A DNA stretch of 62,091 bases from NCBI GenBank assembly GCA_009777635.1, contig WRLK01000012.1:1-62091 (forward strand), given 5' to 3'. Within the stretch, counting starts at the first letter, position 1. Each line of letters starts with the position of its first letter. Origin of the DNA: Oscillospiraceae bacterium (GTDB lineage: Bacteria; Bacillota; Clostridia; Oscillospirales; Ruminococcaceae). Under the pieces are notes generated by a model, which saw only the letters and a list, made by a program, of their open reading frames with translations, was not told the origin of the DNA and did not search any database. This document shows positions 34,261-42,708 of the stretch, in pieces. Made by a program: the position numbers and the translations under genes.

Positions 34261-35718
34261 ATGCAAAACATACGCACCCGCTTCGCACCAAGCCCTACCG
34301 GATACATGCATGTCGGGAATTTACGCACGGCCCTCTACGCCTATCTGCTTTCGAAAAAGCATGACGGCAAATTCCTTTTGCGAATCGAGGACACCGACCA
34401 GGAAAGGCTTGTCGAGGGCGCGACCGCGCTCATCTACAGCACGCTGCGCGAGACCGGCTTAAACTGGGACGAGGGTCCCGATATCGGGGGGCCGGTGGGG
34501 CCGTATATTCAAAGCGAGCGTATGGGGATGTACAAGGATTACGCCGAAACGCTCATCGGGAAAGGCGCCGCGTACCGCTGTTTCTGCGATAAAGAGCGGC
34601 TCGAGGAAGTCAGAAAGCTGCAAAAGGCAAGCGGCATCCCGCCAATGTACGACGGGCATTGCAAGCGGCTTTCATCTGAAGAAATCGAAGAAAACATAAG
34701 AAACGGCGTAACGCACGTTATCCGGCAAAGCATGCCGTCCGACGGGGCAACATCATTCGACGACCTTGTGTTCGGCAGGATCACGGTTGAAAACTCCACC
34801 CTCGACGACCAGGTGCTGCTTAAAGCCGACGGTATGCCGACCTACAACTTCGCAAACGTTATAGACGACCACACGATGAATATCACACATGTCATCCGCG
34901 GCAACGAATACCTTTCCTCCACGCCGAAATACAACCTTTTGTACAAAGCTTTCGGCTGGGAAATTCCCGCTTACATCCATTGTCCGCCCGTTATGAAAAC
35001 AGCGACCGAGAAGCTTTCAAAGCGAAACGGCGACGCGTCGTACCAGGATTTGGTCGCGAAAGGCTACCTTACCGGCGCCGTTTTAAACTATATCGCGCTG
35101 CTTGGCTGGGCTCCGGGCGGCGAGAACGAAATCTTTACGTTAAGCGAGCTTGTCGACGCCTTCGACGTCGCCGGGATTTCAAAGTCCCCCGCTATTTTCG
35201 ACAGCCAGAAGCTCAACTATTTAAACGGCGAATGGATACGCAGGTTATCGCCTGAAGCATTCCACGAGACCGCGCTGCCCTGGATACGCAAAACGCTTAA
35301 AAAAGAGCCGTTTGACACGGTATTCTTAGCGCAGCTTTTACAGGCGAGGTGCGAGGTGCTAAGCGACATTCCGGAGCAGGTCGATTTCTTCGATTCACTG
35401 CCGGATTACTCGACTGATTTGTTCATCAGCAAAAAAATGAAAACCGATACGCAAACCTCGCTTATTTCATTAAACGAGATTCTTCCGGTTTTGGAAAACA
35501 TCCCCGATTGGAATACAGAGGCCATACACGACGCGCTCTTCGGGCTGATTGAAAGGTTAGGCGTGAAAAACGGATATATGCTCTGGCCGCTCAGGATTGC
35601 GCTTACCGGCAAGCAGTTTACGCCGGGCGGCGGCATTGAGGCCGCGTACCTGATTGGCCGCGACGAAGCGTTAACGCGCGTCAGGGCGGGGATCGAAAAG
35701 CTCGCCGGTGCGAAATGA
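34261..35718 (+). CDS. gltX: Glutamyl-tRNA synthetase
   Basis: 485-residue class I synthetase that charges tRNA with glutamate. The HIGH-type motif is [20 protein letters not shown] and the KMSKS-type motif is EKLSKRNGD. The catalytic domain has [16 protein letters not shown] and [16 protein letters not shown]. The C-terminal anticodon-binding region of about residues 330-485 is complete. It may charge both tRNA-Glu and tRNA-Gln if the host uses an amidotransferase. The ATG at 34261 is chosen because AAGGA lies 9 bases upstream. No T-box leader is seen. Confidence 0.93.
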   Translation: MQNIRTRFAPSPTGYMHVGNLRTALYAYLLSKKHDGKFLLRIEDTDQERLVEGATALIYSTLRETGLNWDEGPDIGGPVGPYIQSERMGMYKDYAETLIGKGAAYRCFCDKERLEEVRKLQKASGIPPMYDGHCKRLSSEEIEENIRNGVTHVIRQSMPSDGATSFDDLVFGRITVENSTLDDQVLLKADGMPTYNFANVIDDHTMNITHVIRGNEYLSSTPKYNLLYKAFGWEIPAYIHCPPVMKTATEKLSKRNGDASYQDLVAKGYLTGAVLNYIALLGWAPGGENEIFTLSELVDAFDVAGISKSPAIFDSQKLNYLNGEWIRRLSPEAFHETALPWIRKTLKKEPFDTVFLAQLLQARCEVLSDIPEQVDFFDSLPDYSTDLFISKKMKTDTQTSLISLNEILPVLENIPDWNTEAIHDALFGLIERLGVKNGYMLWPLRIALTGKQFTPGGGIEAAYLIGRDEALTRVRAGIEKLAGAK

Positions 35719-35772
35719 GAAACGCAGGGGCATGAGCCGTCGGATCATCAAATAAGGGAATTTGTAGAAACC

Positions 35773-35804
35773 ACAAAAACAAAGCCGCCTCACCGGCGGC
35801 TTTG
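35773..35804 (-). terminator. Intrinsic terminator after the deaminase gene
   Basis: A 10-bp stem CAAAGCCGCC / GGCGGCTTTG (35780-35789 with 35795-35804), followed on the minus strand by TTTTTGTGG. It serves the minus-strand deaminase and may also stop gltX transcripts. Confidence 0.8.
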
Positions 35805-35808
35805 AAAT

Positions 35809-36300
35809 CTAATACGAGCCCACGAGCGACGTATCGCTCGATACCCATTCGTCAAGCACTACAATATTGCGAAACGTGTCGTTTGAATCGCGTATTATGA
35901 CGTTTGAAATACCGGCGTTGATAATCATCCGGCGGCATATGGAGCACGGCGACGCATCCTTGACGTATTCATCAGCCCCGGCCTCGCGCCCTGTTAAGTA
36001 CATTGTGCCGCCCAGCATTTCGTTTCTCGACGCGTGTATGATCGCGTTCATCTCCGCGTGGACAGAGCGGCACATCTCGTAGCGCTCGCCACGCGGTATG
36101 TTCATTTGCAGCCGCATGCATTGCCCTGTATCGCAGCAGTTGCGCGTCCCTCTCGGCGCGCCCGCGTACCCGGTTGAGATAATCTGGTCGTTTTTTACGA
36201 TAATTGCGCCATAATTGCGTCTTAAACAAGTACCGCGCTCCGAAACGACCTCGGCGATGTCAAGGTAATAGTTGATTTTATCGCGTCTTTTCGGCATCAT
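35809..36300 (-). CDS. dCMP/cytidine deaminase family protein
   Basis: 163 residues with the zinc-dependent deaminase motifs: HAEMNAI (zinc ligand and catalytic glutamate) and PCSICRRMIINAGI (two cysteine ligands). RRNYGAIIVKNDQIISTGYAGAPRGTRNC is typical of dCMP deaminases (ComEB type), which convert dCMP to dUMP for thymidylate synthesis. The ATG at 36300 has GAGGAG 8 bases upstream; an in-frame ATG at 36333 has no such site. Monocistronic. Confidence 0.88.
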   Translation of the reverse strand: MMPKRRDKINYYLDIAEVVSERGTCLRRNYGAIIVKNDQIISTGYAGAPRGTRNCCDTGQCMRLQMNIPRGERYEMCRSVHAEMNAIIHASRNEMLGGTMYLTGREAGADEYVKDASPCSICRRMIINAGISNVIIRDSNDTFRNIVVLDEWVSSDTSLVGSY

Positions 36301-36445
36301 AAAGTATTGCTCCTCTATTGGGTCTATTGACATAAAGCTAACAGACCCTAAATAATAAATAGCCCCTTATCAAAAATACATGTTAAGTCAGTATATCTTA
36401 TTTCATATAAAAAAACAAGACGTCTATATTAAAAGCGAGGAAAAC

Positions 36446-37309
36446 ATGAATAATTTATCGAATCCTGCAACAATCCGCGGCCTAATGTCAAAACATGGAT
36501 TTAGATTTTCAAAGACGCTCGGACAAAATTTTATCATAGACGACAGCGTTTGCCCAAAAATCGCGGAGCTTTCGGGCGCTGCAAAAGACGTTTGCGCGCT
36601 TGAGATCGGCCCCGGGTTCGGGGTGCTTACCGCAGAGCTTGCAAAGCGTTGCGGCAAGGTTCTCGCGATTGATATTGACAAACGGCTTTTTCCTGTATTA
36701 AGCGAAACCCTCGCCGGCTGCGATAACGTCGAGGTTATTTGCGGCGACGTTATGAAAACGGATCTTAACGCCATGATCAGAGAAAGATCCGGGGGGCTTC
36801 GGGTAATCGTCTGCGCGAATCTGCCGTATTATATAACGTCGCCTGTGATCATGCGGATTTTAGAATCGAAGCTGCCTGTAAAGTCCGTCACCGTCATGGT
36901 GCAGAAAGAAGCGGCGGCGCGGATCTGCGCGCCGATACCGTCGCGGCAAATGGGCGCCGTGACCGTCGCCGTGCGCTGGCACAGCGAGCCTAAGCTGTTG
37001 TTTGAGGTTCCGCCGGAATCTTTCATGCCGTCCCCCGACGTTACCTCCGCGGTTATAAGGCTGGACGTCAGGAGCACGCCGCCGGTAAATGTAGCCGACG
37101 AAGCCATGTTTTTCAAGGTTGTCAAAGCGGCGTTTTCACAGCGGCGCAAGACCTTGTTAAACTGTATCGCGTCGGGGTTTGCGCTTGAGAAAGCAAGGGC
37201 CGCCGAATTGTTAAGTAAAGCGAGCGTCCCGGCAAGCGTGCGGGCGGAGCAGCTCACGCTGCGCGATTTTGCGGCAGTCGCGGATATCTTTTCAGGCGGG
37301 GTATACTAA
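36446..37309 (+). CDS. rsmA: 16S rRNA dimethyladenosine transferase
   Basis: 287-residue RsmA/KsgA enzyme that dimethylates two adjacent adenines near the 3-prime end of 16S rRNA. Motifs are LGQNFIID, the SAM-binding ALEIGPGFGVLTAELA, and catalytic NLPYYITSPVI. The C-terminal helical domain has AFSQRRKTLLNC. The ATG at 36446 follows GCGAGG; the ORF could be read from further upstream without a ribosome-binding site. It converges with the alkyltransferase-like gene. Confidence 0.93.
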   Translation: MNNLSNPATIRGLMSKHGFRFSKTLGQNFIIDDSVCPKIAELSGAAKDVCALEIGPGFGVLTAELAKRCGKVLAIDIDKRLFPVLSETLAGCDNVEVICGDVMKTDLNAMIRERSGGLRVIVCANLPYYITSPVIMRILESKLPVKSVTVMVQKEAAARICAPIPSRQMGAVTVAVRWHSEPKLLFEVPPESFMPSPDVTSAVIRLDVRSTPPVNVADEAMFFKVVKAAFSQRRKTLLNCIASGFALEKARAAELLSKASVPASVRAEQLTLRDFAAVADIFSGGVY

Positions 37310-37329
37310 GGTCTGTCGACCCTAAATTC

Positions 37330-37632
37330 CTATAATTTCATCCACATAAAATTTTTCATGTCCACGCGGCCGTCGGCCAGAAAACCTACGCCTTCATTTG
37401 TAAGCCTCTCCTTTTGCTTTGCACCGAAATCCTCCTCCGGACAAAGACCGCCGGATTTATGCACCACCCTGTGCGCGGGGATATCCTCGGGAGCGGCGCG
37501 CATAGCGTATCCCACAGTCCTTGCGGAGCGCGGGCTGCCCATGAGGGAGGCTATCTGGCCGTAGCTCATTACTTTTCCCGCAGGGATTTGCCTCGCGATT
37601 TCATAAACCCGCTGAAAAAAACCTTTATCCAT
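37330..37632 (-). CDS. Alkyltransferase-like (ATL) DNA-binding protein
   Basis: 100 residues. It matches the DNA-binding C-terminal domain of O6-alkylguanine-DNA alkyltransferase: PAGKVMSYGQIASLMG, SARTVGYAMRAAPEDIPAHRVVH. The catalytic cysteine of PCHRV is alanine (A53), so it cannot accept the alkyl group. Such ATL proteins flag alkylated bases for nucleotide excision repair. Overlap with other genes is absent; it is followed 36 bases upstream by the ComM-like gene on the same strand. Confidence 0.88.
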   Translation of the reverse strand: MDKGFFQRVYEIARQIPAGKVMSYGQIASLMGSPRSARTVGYAMRAAPEDIPAHRVVHKSGGLCPEEDFGAKQKERLTNEGVGFLADGRVDMKNFMWMKL

Positions 37633-37668
37633 ATATTTATGCCCGTTCCTTTCACTGTGCTTGAAGTC

Positions 37669-39195
37669 TCACCCGCCCCAGTATTTGCGGTCAAGGCTCC
37701 GAAACTGGATCGCCTGCGAGATATGCGGCGCTTCGATAAGCTTTTCGCCGTCAAGGTCGGCAATTGTCCTTGCAACTTTTAAAACGCGGTCATAGCCCCT
37801 GGCGGAAAGCCCGAGCCGCGAAAACGCGGACTTTAAGATACGCTCGGCGGCGGGCGACGTTACGCAAACGTCGTTTAGCATCTTTGACGGGATGTCCGCG
37901 TTACATGTGACAGCCGTGCCCGAAAACCTCTCAAGCTGGAGCTTTCTCGCCGCCGCCGTGCGTTTTCGCACATCCCTGGAGCTTTCGCCTTTCGCTTTAG
38001 CGGAAATCTGTACATACTCGACAGCCGGTACCTCAACGTGGATGTCAATGCGGTCGAGCAGCGGGCCTGATACGCGCCCGAGATACTTCTGTATCGCCGC
38101 CTGGGAGCATTTGCAGTTTTTGTCGCCGCTTCCAAAATACCCGCACGGACAGGGGTTCATTGCTGCGACAAGCATGAACCTGCTCGGGAACCTTAAGCGC
38201 TGGCGTACCCGCGTGATATTCACAACGCCGTCCTCAAGCGGCTGTCTTAGCACCTCAAGCGCCATTTTGTTGAACTCCGGAAGCTCGTCTAAAAACAACA
38301 CGCCGTTGTGAGCCAGCGAAATGTCACCCGGCACAATGTTCGCGCCGCCGCCGATGAGCGAGACCGGCGACGCTGTATGGTGCGGTGCGCGGAACGGCCT
38401 GTGCGGCAAAAGCCCCCCGCCCGGCGGCAAAAGATTCGCTATAGAATAAATTTTTGTGGATTCAATCGACTCCGCAACAGTCATCTCAGGCAAGATGGAC
38501 GGCAGCCGCTTTGCCAGCATACTTTTGCCCGTACCGGGCGGGCCGATGAATAAAAGGTTATGCCCTCCCGCTGCGGCAATTTCCATCGCGCGCCTTGCCT
38601 CGCTTTGCCCCTTGACGTCGGCAAGGTCTAAAAGATACGGCTCCGCAGACGCCTCCGACGGGATGTCCGACGCTTTCACCAGCGTTTTTTCGCCTCGAAA
38701 ATACGCGATGACATCCTTAGCGTGCATAGCGGTTAAGACTTCCACCCCCGTCGCCACGGCGGCCTCCGCCGCGTTTTGGACCGGTACGATCACACGCTTG
38801 ATTTTAAGCTTTTCTAAGTCCAGCACCATCGGTAGTACGCCGGGTAAGCCGCGAAGCTCCCCGGAAAGCCCGATTTCCCCAATCACCGCGGTACCTTCAA
38901 AATCAAAGTTCTCGTATCCAAGCGCCGCCAAAAGCCCAAGCATTATCGGCAAATCGTACACCGAGCCCGCCTTTCTTGTATCGGCGGGCGCCAGGTTCAC
39001 GATAATTTTGGCGTCAGGGCGTCTGTATCCCATATTGAGCAGCGCCGAGCGCACGCGGTCGCGGCTTTCCTTTACCGCCGCGTCCGGCAGCCCCACGATC
39101 TCGAAGCCCGGCATACCGCGGCTTGCGTCCACCTCGACAGACACGATATACGGCTCTATCCCCATAAGCCCAAGACTTGAAAGCGCGCAAAACAA
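37669..39195 (-). CDS. comM: YifB/ComM family Mg-chelatase-like AAA+ ATPase
   Basis: 508 residues. The N-terminal domain is Lon-substrate-like (GLPDAAVKESRDRVRSAL, PADTRKAGSVYDLPI). The AAA+ core has Walker A GPPGTGKSM, then HRPFRAPHHTAS, LFLDELPEF and NPCPCGYFG. ComM is a hexameric branch-migration helicase promoting integration of heterologous DNA in natural transformation; the role here is assumed by homology. The start is TTG at 39195 because GGGGGA lies 6 bases upstream; a TTG at 39216 would overlap that site. Confidence 0.88.
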   Translation of the reverse strand: MFCALSSLGLMGIEPYIVSVEVDASRGMPGFEIVGLPDAAVKESRDRVRSALLNMGYRRPDAKIIVNLAPADTRKAGSVYDLPIMLGLLAALGYENFDFEGTAVIGEIGLSGELRGLPGVLPMVLDLEKLKIKRVIVPVQNAAEAAVATGVEVLTAMHAKDVIAYFRGEKTLVKASDIPSEASAEPYLLDLADVKGQSEARRAMEIAAAGGHNLLFIGPPGTGKSMLAKRLPSILPEMTVAESIESTKIYSIANLLPPGGGLLPHRPFRAPHHTASPVSLIGGGANIVPGDISLAHNGVLFLDELPEFNKMALEVLRQPLEDGVVNITRVRQRLRFPSRFMLVAAMNPCPCGYFGSGDKNCKCSQAAIQKYLGRVSGPLLDRIDIHVEVPAVEYVQISAKAKGESSRDVRKRTAAARKLQLERFSGTAVTCNADIPSKMLNDVCVTSPAAERILKSAFSRLGLSARGYDRVLKVARTIADLDGEKLIEAPHISQAIQFRSLDRKYWGG

Positions 39196-39223
39196 AGCAA
39201 TTCCCCCTTGATGCAAGTCATGG

Positions 39224-39298
39224 CGCGAAACAAAAAGCGCGGCGCGCTTTAAGCCCGCGAAGCGGGCGGCAATTCGGCTGTGCCGAATTGGTTTCGCG
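39224..39298. repeat. Nested palindrome with three internal hairpins upstream of comM
   Basis: Outer arms CGCGAAAC (39224-39231) and GTTTCGCG (39291-39298) enclose three compact hairpins: AAAGCGC / GCGCTTT, GCCCGC-GAA-GCGGGC (39254-39268) and CAATTCGGC-TGT-GCCGAATTG (39270-39290). The arrangement would form a four-way structure in RNA or cruciform DNA. Loops are too small for a tRNA. I see no second copy in the window. Confidence 0.65.
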
Positions 39299-39348
39299 TT
39301 TATATAGCAAAGTATACCGAAATATGTAAGATTTTACAAGAATCAATG

Positions 39349-39377
39349 TTGACAAGCCGCCGTTATAATAATATGAT
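39349..39377 (+). promoter_or_regulatory. Promoter of the phosphohexomutase gene
   Basis: TTGACA (39349-39354), a 17-base spacer and TATGAT (39372-39377), 23 bases before the ATG. Confidence 0.7.
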
Positions 39378-39400
39378 TAGAATATCGCAAGGTGAAAGGA

Positions 39401-41101
39401 ATGACTGTTGATATGAGCAAAGAGCGTGAACTTTTTGAGCTTTGGACCGAGAACCTTAAAAACGATGAAAAATACCGCGTGGAGCTAAACGGCATAAAGG
39501 ATGATGAGGCCGAGATTAAAGACCGCTTTTACTGCGAGCTCGACTTTGGCACGGCCGGTTTGCGCGGCGTTTTGGGGCTAGGCGCCAACCGCATGAACGT
39601 ATTTACAGTAGGCCGCGCGACGCAGGGACTTTCCGATTTTTTAAAGTCCGAAAAAGAGAACCCTGTCGTCGCAATCGCGTATGACAGCCGCATAAACTCC
39701 TCGCTTTTCGCAAGGCAGGCAGCGTCTGTTTTCGCGGCAAACGGAATCAAAACATATCTTTATGACGAGCTGATGCCGACGCCGGCGCTTTCGTTCGCGG
39801 TAAGGGAGCTTGGCTGCGACTCCGGCGTGGTGATTACGGCAAGCCATAACCCCGCGAAATATAACGGTTACAAGGCATACGGCGGCGACGGCTGCCAAAT
39901 CGGGCCTAAGACCGCGAAATCCGTTATGGAAAATATTCTTAAAACCGATATTTTCAGCGGCGTTAAAAGCATGGATTTTGAGTCAGGGCTTAAAAGCGGG
40001 ATAATCGAAATGATTCCCGACAGCTTCGTGCAAAAATACATCGACCGCGTGATGAAAGAAGCAATCGACCCCGACGTCTGCAAAGACGCCGGATTAAAGC
40101 TCGTGTATACTCCGCTAAACGGCGCCGGCAACAAATGCGTCCGCGCGGTTTTACAGAAGCTCGGCGTCACCGATATAACGGTAGTACCGGAGCAGGAGCA
40201 TCCCGACGGCAATTTCCCGACATGCCCGTACCCGAACCCCGAAATGCCTGAGGCGCTGGATTTAGGCTTTAAGCTCACCGAAAAGACGGGCGCGGACCTG
40301 CTTCTTGCAACAGACCCTGACGCCGACCGCGTAGCCGCCGCGGTAAATGACTCGGGCGATTTTAAAATCCTTTCCGGCAACGATATCGGCGTGCTTTTGC
40401 TCGATTACATCTGCGCCGCGAGAATCCAAAAAGGCATTATGCCGAAAAACCCGGTCGCTGTGAAGTCCCTCGTTTCCACAAAGCTTGCCGACGCCGTCGC
40501 GAAAGAATACGGCGTGGAGATGAAAAATGTCCTGACCGGCTTTAAGTTTATCGGCGAGGAGATTCTAAAGCTTGAGGAAAAAGGCGAGGAAAACCGCTTT
40601 ATCTTCGGGTTTGAAGAGAGCTGCGGATATCTTTCGGCGGGGTATGTGCGCGATAAGGATGCTGTCAACGGCTCCATGCTGATCATTGAGATGGCGTGCG
40701 CGTACAAAAAACAGGGCAAAACCTTGGCGCAAAGACTAAATGAAATCTATGAAAAACACGGCATCTATTACAATAAAGTCGAGAGCTTCGCCTTTGAGGG
40801 CGCCGACGGCATGGAGAAAATGGCGGGTATCATGCGTTTTCTCCGCGGGAACGGGCCCTTGCAAATCGGCGGGGCCGCCGTAGTCGAAACGACGGACTAC
40901 CTGTCTAGTGATACCGGCTTGCCGCCGTCCGACGTGCTTGAGTACGGGCTTAATAATACGTGCGCGGTAATCGTAAGGCCGTCAGGGACGGAGCCTAAAA
41001 TCAAAATCTACTACTCCCTTGTGGGCAAAACCCGGGATGAGGTAAATAATCTCGCTCGGCTTTACAGCCGGGAGCTTAAAGCGTTTATAGATAAAATTTA
41101 G
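39401..41101 (+). CDS. Phospho-sugar mutase (alpha-D-phosphohexomutase family)
   Basis: 566 residues. The family interconverts hexose 1- and 6-phosphates through a phosphoserine. The active-site loop is TASHNPAKYNGYKAYGGDG with the catalytic serine, the metal loop is TDPDADRV, sugar-binding FGFEESCGYL, and the phosphate-binding RPSGTEPKIKIYY. Size and motifs match the long bacterial phosphoglucomutase/phosphomannomutase group (PgcA type). The ATG at 39401 is preceded by AAGGTG 6 bases upstream. Likely role is glucose 1-phosphate supply for wall polymers or glycogen. Confidence 0.9.
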   Translation: MTVDMSKERELFELWTENLKNDEKYRVELNGIKDDEAEIKDRFYCELDFGTAGLRGVLGLGANRMNVFTVGRATQGLSDFLKSEKENPVVAIAYDSRINSSLFARQAASVFAANGIKTYLYDELMPTPALSFAVRELGCDSGVVITASHNPAKYNGYKAYGGDGCQIGPKTAKSVMENILKTDIFSGVKSMDFESGLKSGIIEMIPDSFVQKYIDRVMKEAIDPDVCKDAGLKLVYTPLNGAGNKCVRAVLQKLGVTDITVVPEQEHPDGNFPTCPYPNPEMPEALDLGFKLTEKTGADLLLATDPDADRVAAAVNDSGDFKILSGNDIGVLLLDYICAARIQKGIMPKNPVAVKSLVSTKLADAVAKEYGVEMKNVLTGFKFIGEEILKLEEKGEENRFIFGFEESCGYLSAGYVRDKDAVNGSMLIIEMACAYKKQGKTLAQRLNEIYEKHGIYYNKVESFAFEGADGMEKMAGIMRFLRGNGPLQIGGAAVVETTDYLSSDTGLPPSDVLEYGLNNTCAVIVRPSGTEPKIKIYYSLVGKTRDEVNNLARLYSRELKAFIDKI

Positions 41102-41120
41102 AGTCTGTTCACATAAATGA

Positions 41121-41153
41121 ACCGGCCGTCCGTTTTGATAGCGGGCGGCCGGT
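41121..41153. other. Hairpin after the mutase and flagellin genes
   Basis: Inverted repeat ACCGGCCG / CGGCCGGT (41121-41128 with 41146-41153), plus three further GC pairs. It lies between convergent genes and may end both transcripts, but lacks a clear U-run. A near copy lies at 42640-42670 after the second flagellin. Confidence 0.5.
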
Positions 41154-41194
41154 AATGCTTTATGCTGCGACGGGAAGCTTAATAATAATCAGCT

Positions 41195-42469
41195 TCACCG
41201 AAGTAATTGCAGGACGCCCTGCGGTAGCTGGTTTGACTGTGCGAGCATCGCCTGCGACGCCTGGACGAGGATGTTGTTCTTCGTGAACTCCATCATTTCT
41301 TTCGCCATGTCAACGTCACGGATCGAGGCTTCGGCGTTCTGGAGGTTCTCGCGCGTTACGCCCAAGTTGTTGACCGTGTGCTCAAGTCGGTTCTGCAATG
41401 CGCCGAGATCGGCGCGTGTGCCGGATACCATATCCATTGCGGCTGTGAGAACTTTGATGGCGTTTTTCGCATCTTCGCCGGTCGCGACACTGATGTTGTT
41501 GACAACACCTTCCGCGCCGCCGAGAGCGCCGGAGCTCATGTTGGCTACATTCAGCCCGACCCTCTGGTCGGCGGAGCCGTTCGCGCCAATCTGGAAGATG
41601 AGCTTTGAGGAGCTATTGGCATACATTGCGCCTTCGGCATAAGTGCCGGAGAAAGCTCCCGTTGCGTCGTTGTCAATCTCCACGCCGGAAATAACTCTTG
41701 CGGTAGTAGCCTGGGTCCAGCTTGCAATCGTGCCTGCGACTACGCCGTTTGCGTCGACAAGATTTCCGCCGCCGCCGTCGTCGTCTTCAATCGTGAAGGA
41801 TCTGTCGCCGAGTTGTACGCTTGTGACCCAACTTGACCCTACCTGTGCGGTGACAATGGTTGCAACCGCTTTTTCGGACATGCCCGCGAGCTCCTCCTGC
41901 ATATATCCGCCGTTTGCGGCTGTAGTCCATGTGATATTTCCGGCGGCGCCGAGGACATTTGCCCTTGCGGTTGCATGAGCAGTTCCGGCGCCGGAATTGG
42001 AGCCGTCCATGAAATGGGTGCCGGCTGCGTTTAGACCCGCGCCGCCCATTGTTCCGTTGAGAAGCTGGATTCCGTTGTAGTTCGTGCTGGAAGCAATCCT
42101 GTCAATCTCGGATTTGAGTGCTACGACTTCCTTCTGGATGTTATCGCGGTCTACCTCGTCTTTGAATGTGCCGTTTGCGGACTGCACCGCAAGCTCGCGC
42201 ATCCTTTGCAGGATTGCGTGGGTCTCGTTGAGGCCGCCTTCCGCGGTTTGGATCAGCGAGATGCCGTTTTGCGCGTTCTGGGTCGCTTGCGCAAGACCGC
42301 GGATTTGTCCGCGCATCTTCTCGGAAATCGCAAGGCCTGCGGCGTCGTCGCCCGCTCGGTTGATCCGGAAGCCGGACGACAGCTTTTCAAGGTTCTTCGC
42401 CGTTGCCGAATTGTTGATTCCCAGTTGCCTGTGGGAGTTCATGGCCGGGATGTTGTGTTGGATAATCAT
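41195..42469 (-). CDS. Flagellin, paralogue A
   Basis: 424 residues. The D0/D1 N-terminus is MIIQHNIPAMNSHRQLG... with KLSSGFRINRAGDDAAGLAISE and ILQRMRELAVQSANG. The C-terminal coiled region ends SQAMLAQSNQLPQGVLQLLR. The surface domain of about residues 145-330 differs from the other two copies, while N- and C-terminal sequences are almost identical. Secreted without a signal peptide by the flagellar export apparatus. AGGAGGAAAGAACC precedes the ATG. Its 3-prime flank is nearly identical to that of the next copy (42640-42730), showing recent duplication. Confidence 0.92.
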   Translation of the reverse strand: MIIQHNIPAMNSHRQLGINNSATAKNLEKLSSGFRINRAGDDAAGLAISEKMRGQIRGLAQATQNAQNGISLIQTAEGGLNETHAILQRMRELAVQSANGTFKDEVDRDNIQKEVVALKSEIDRIASSTNYNGIQLLNGTMGGAGLNAAGTHFMDGSNSGAGTAHATARANVLGAAGNITWTTAANGGYMQEELAGMSEKAVATIVTAQVGSSWVTSVQLGDRSFTIEDDDGGGGNLVDANGVVAGTIASWTQATTARVISGVEIDNDATGAFSGTYAEGAMYANSSSKLIFQIGANGSADQRVGLNVANMSSGALGGAEGVVNNISVATGEDAKNAIKVLTAAMDMVSGTRADLGALQNRLEHTVNNLGVTRENLQNAEASIRDVDMAKEMMEFTKNNILVQASQAMLAQSNQLPQGVLQLLR

Positions 42470-42510
42470 GGTTCTTTCCTCCTTGTATTAAGTTGGTTGT
42501 TTGATTATCC

Positions 42511-42549
42511 GGTTGCGGTCTCCCCGAATCCTTCGGGTGCTCCGCACCC
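42511..42549 (-). ncRNA. Conserved flagellin leader hairpin, copy A
   Basis: In the mRNA of paralogue A, GGGTGCGG (42542-42549) pairs with CCGCAACC (42511-42518, one mismatch). Inside, CCCGAA-GGA-TTCGGG forms an apical hairpin with a GGA triloop. The order outer stem, small internal loop, apical GAA/TTC stem, RGA triloop and GAGA/GGAA bulge is shared with copies B and C while the outer stems differ in sequence. Confidence 0.55.
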
Positions 42550-42639
42550 GTGTTGACTTCAGACCGGTGCTCCGCGCTGCCCCGGTCATTATAGTAAGAC
42601 AATCTTTCGACGTCCCCTATGATTTTTTAGAGAGCCTTA

Positions 42640-42670
42640 ACCGGCCGTCCTTTTGTGGCGGGCGGCCGGT
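42640..42670. other. Hairpin after flagellin paralogue B
   Basis: ACCGGCCG / CGGCCGGT (42640-42647 with 42663-42670), near copy of the hairpin at 41121-41153. The following 60 bases, up to and into the flagellin gene, are also almost identical to the corresponding ones after paralogue A apart from a 3-base insertion. It may terminate or stabilise the paralogue B message. Confidence 0.5.
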
Positions 42671-42708
42671 AATGCTTTATGCTGCGACGGGAAGCTTAAT
42701 AATCAGCT

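Noticed and set aside
38456-39211. 251-codon plus-strand ORF opposite comM
   Set aside because: Antisense shadow of a well-conserved ATPase gene; low-complexity serine/proline-rich product.
39224-39298. Cloverleaf-like palindrome considered as a tRNA gene
   Set aside because: Loops are 3 bases, there is no anticodon loop, T-loop consensus or CCA-proximal acceptor pattern.
42588-42616. Sigma-28 or vegetative promoter before flagellin A
   Set aside because: A TATAAT occurs on the minus strand, but there is no acceptable -35 and only a 5 of 8 match to the sigma-28 -10 at a 14-base spacing.
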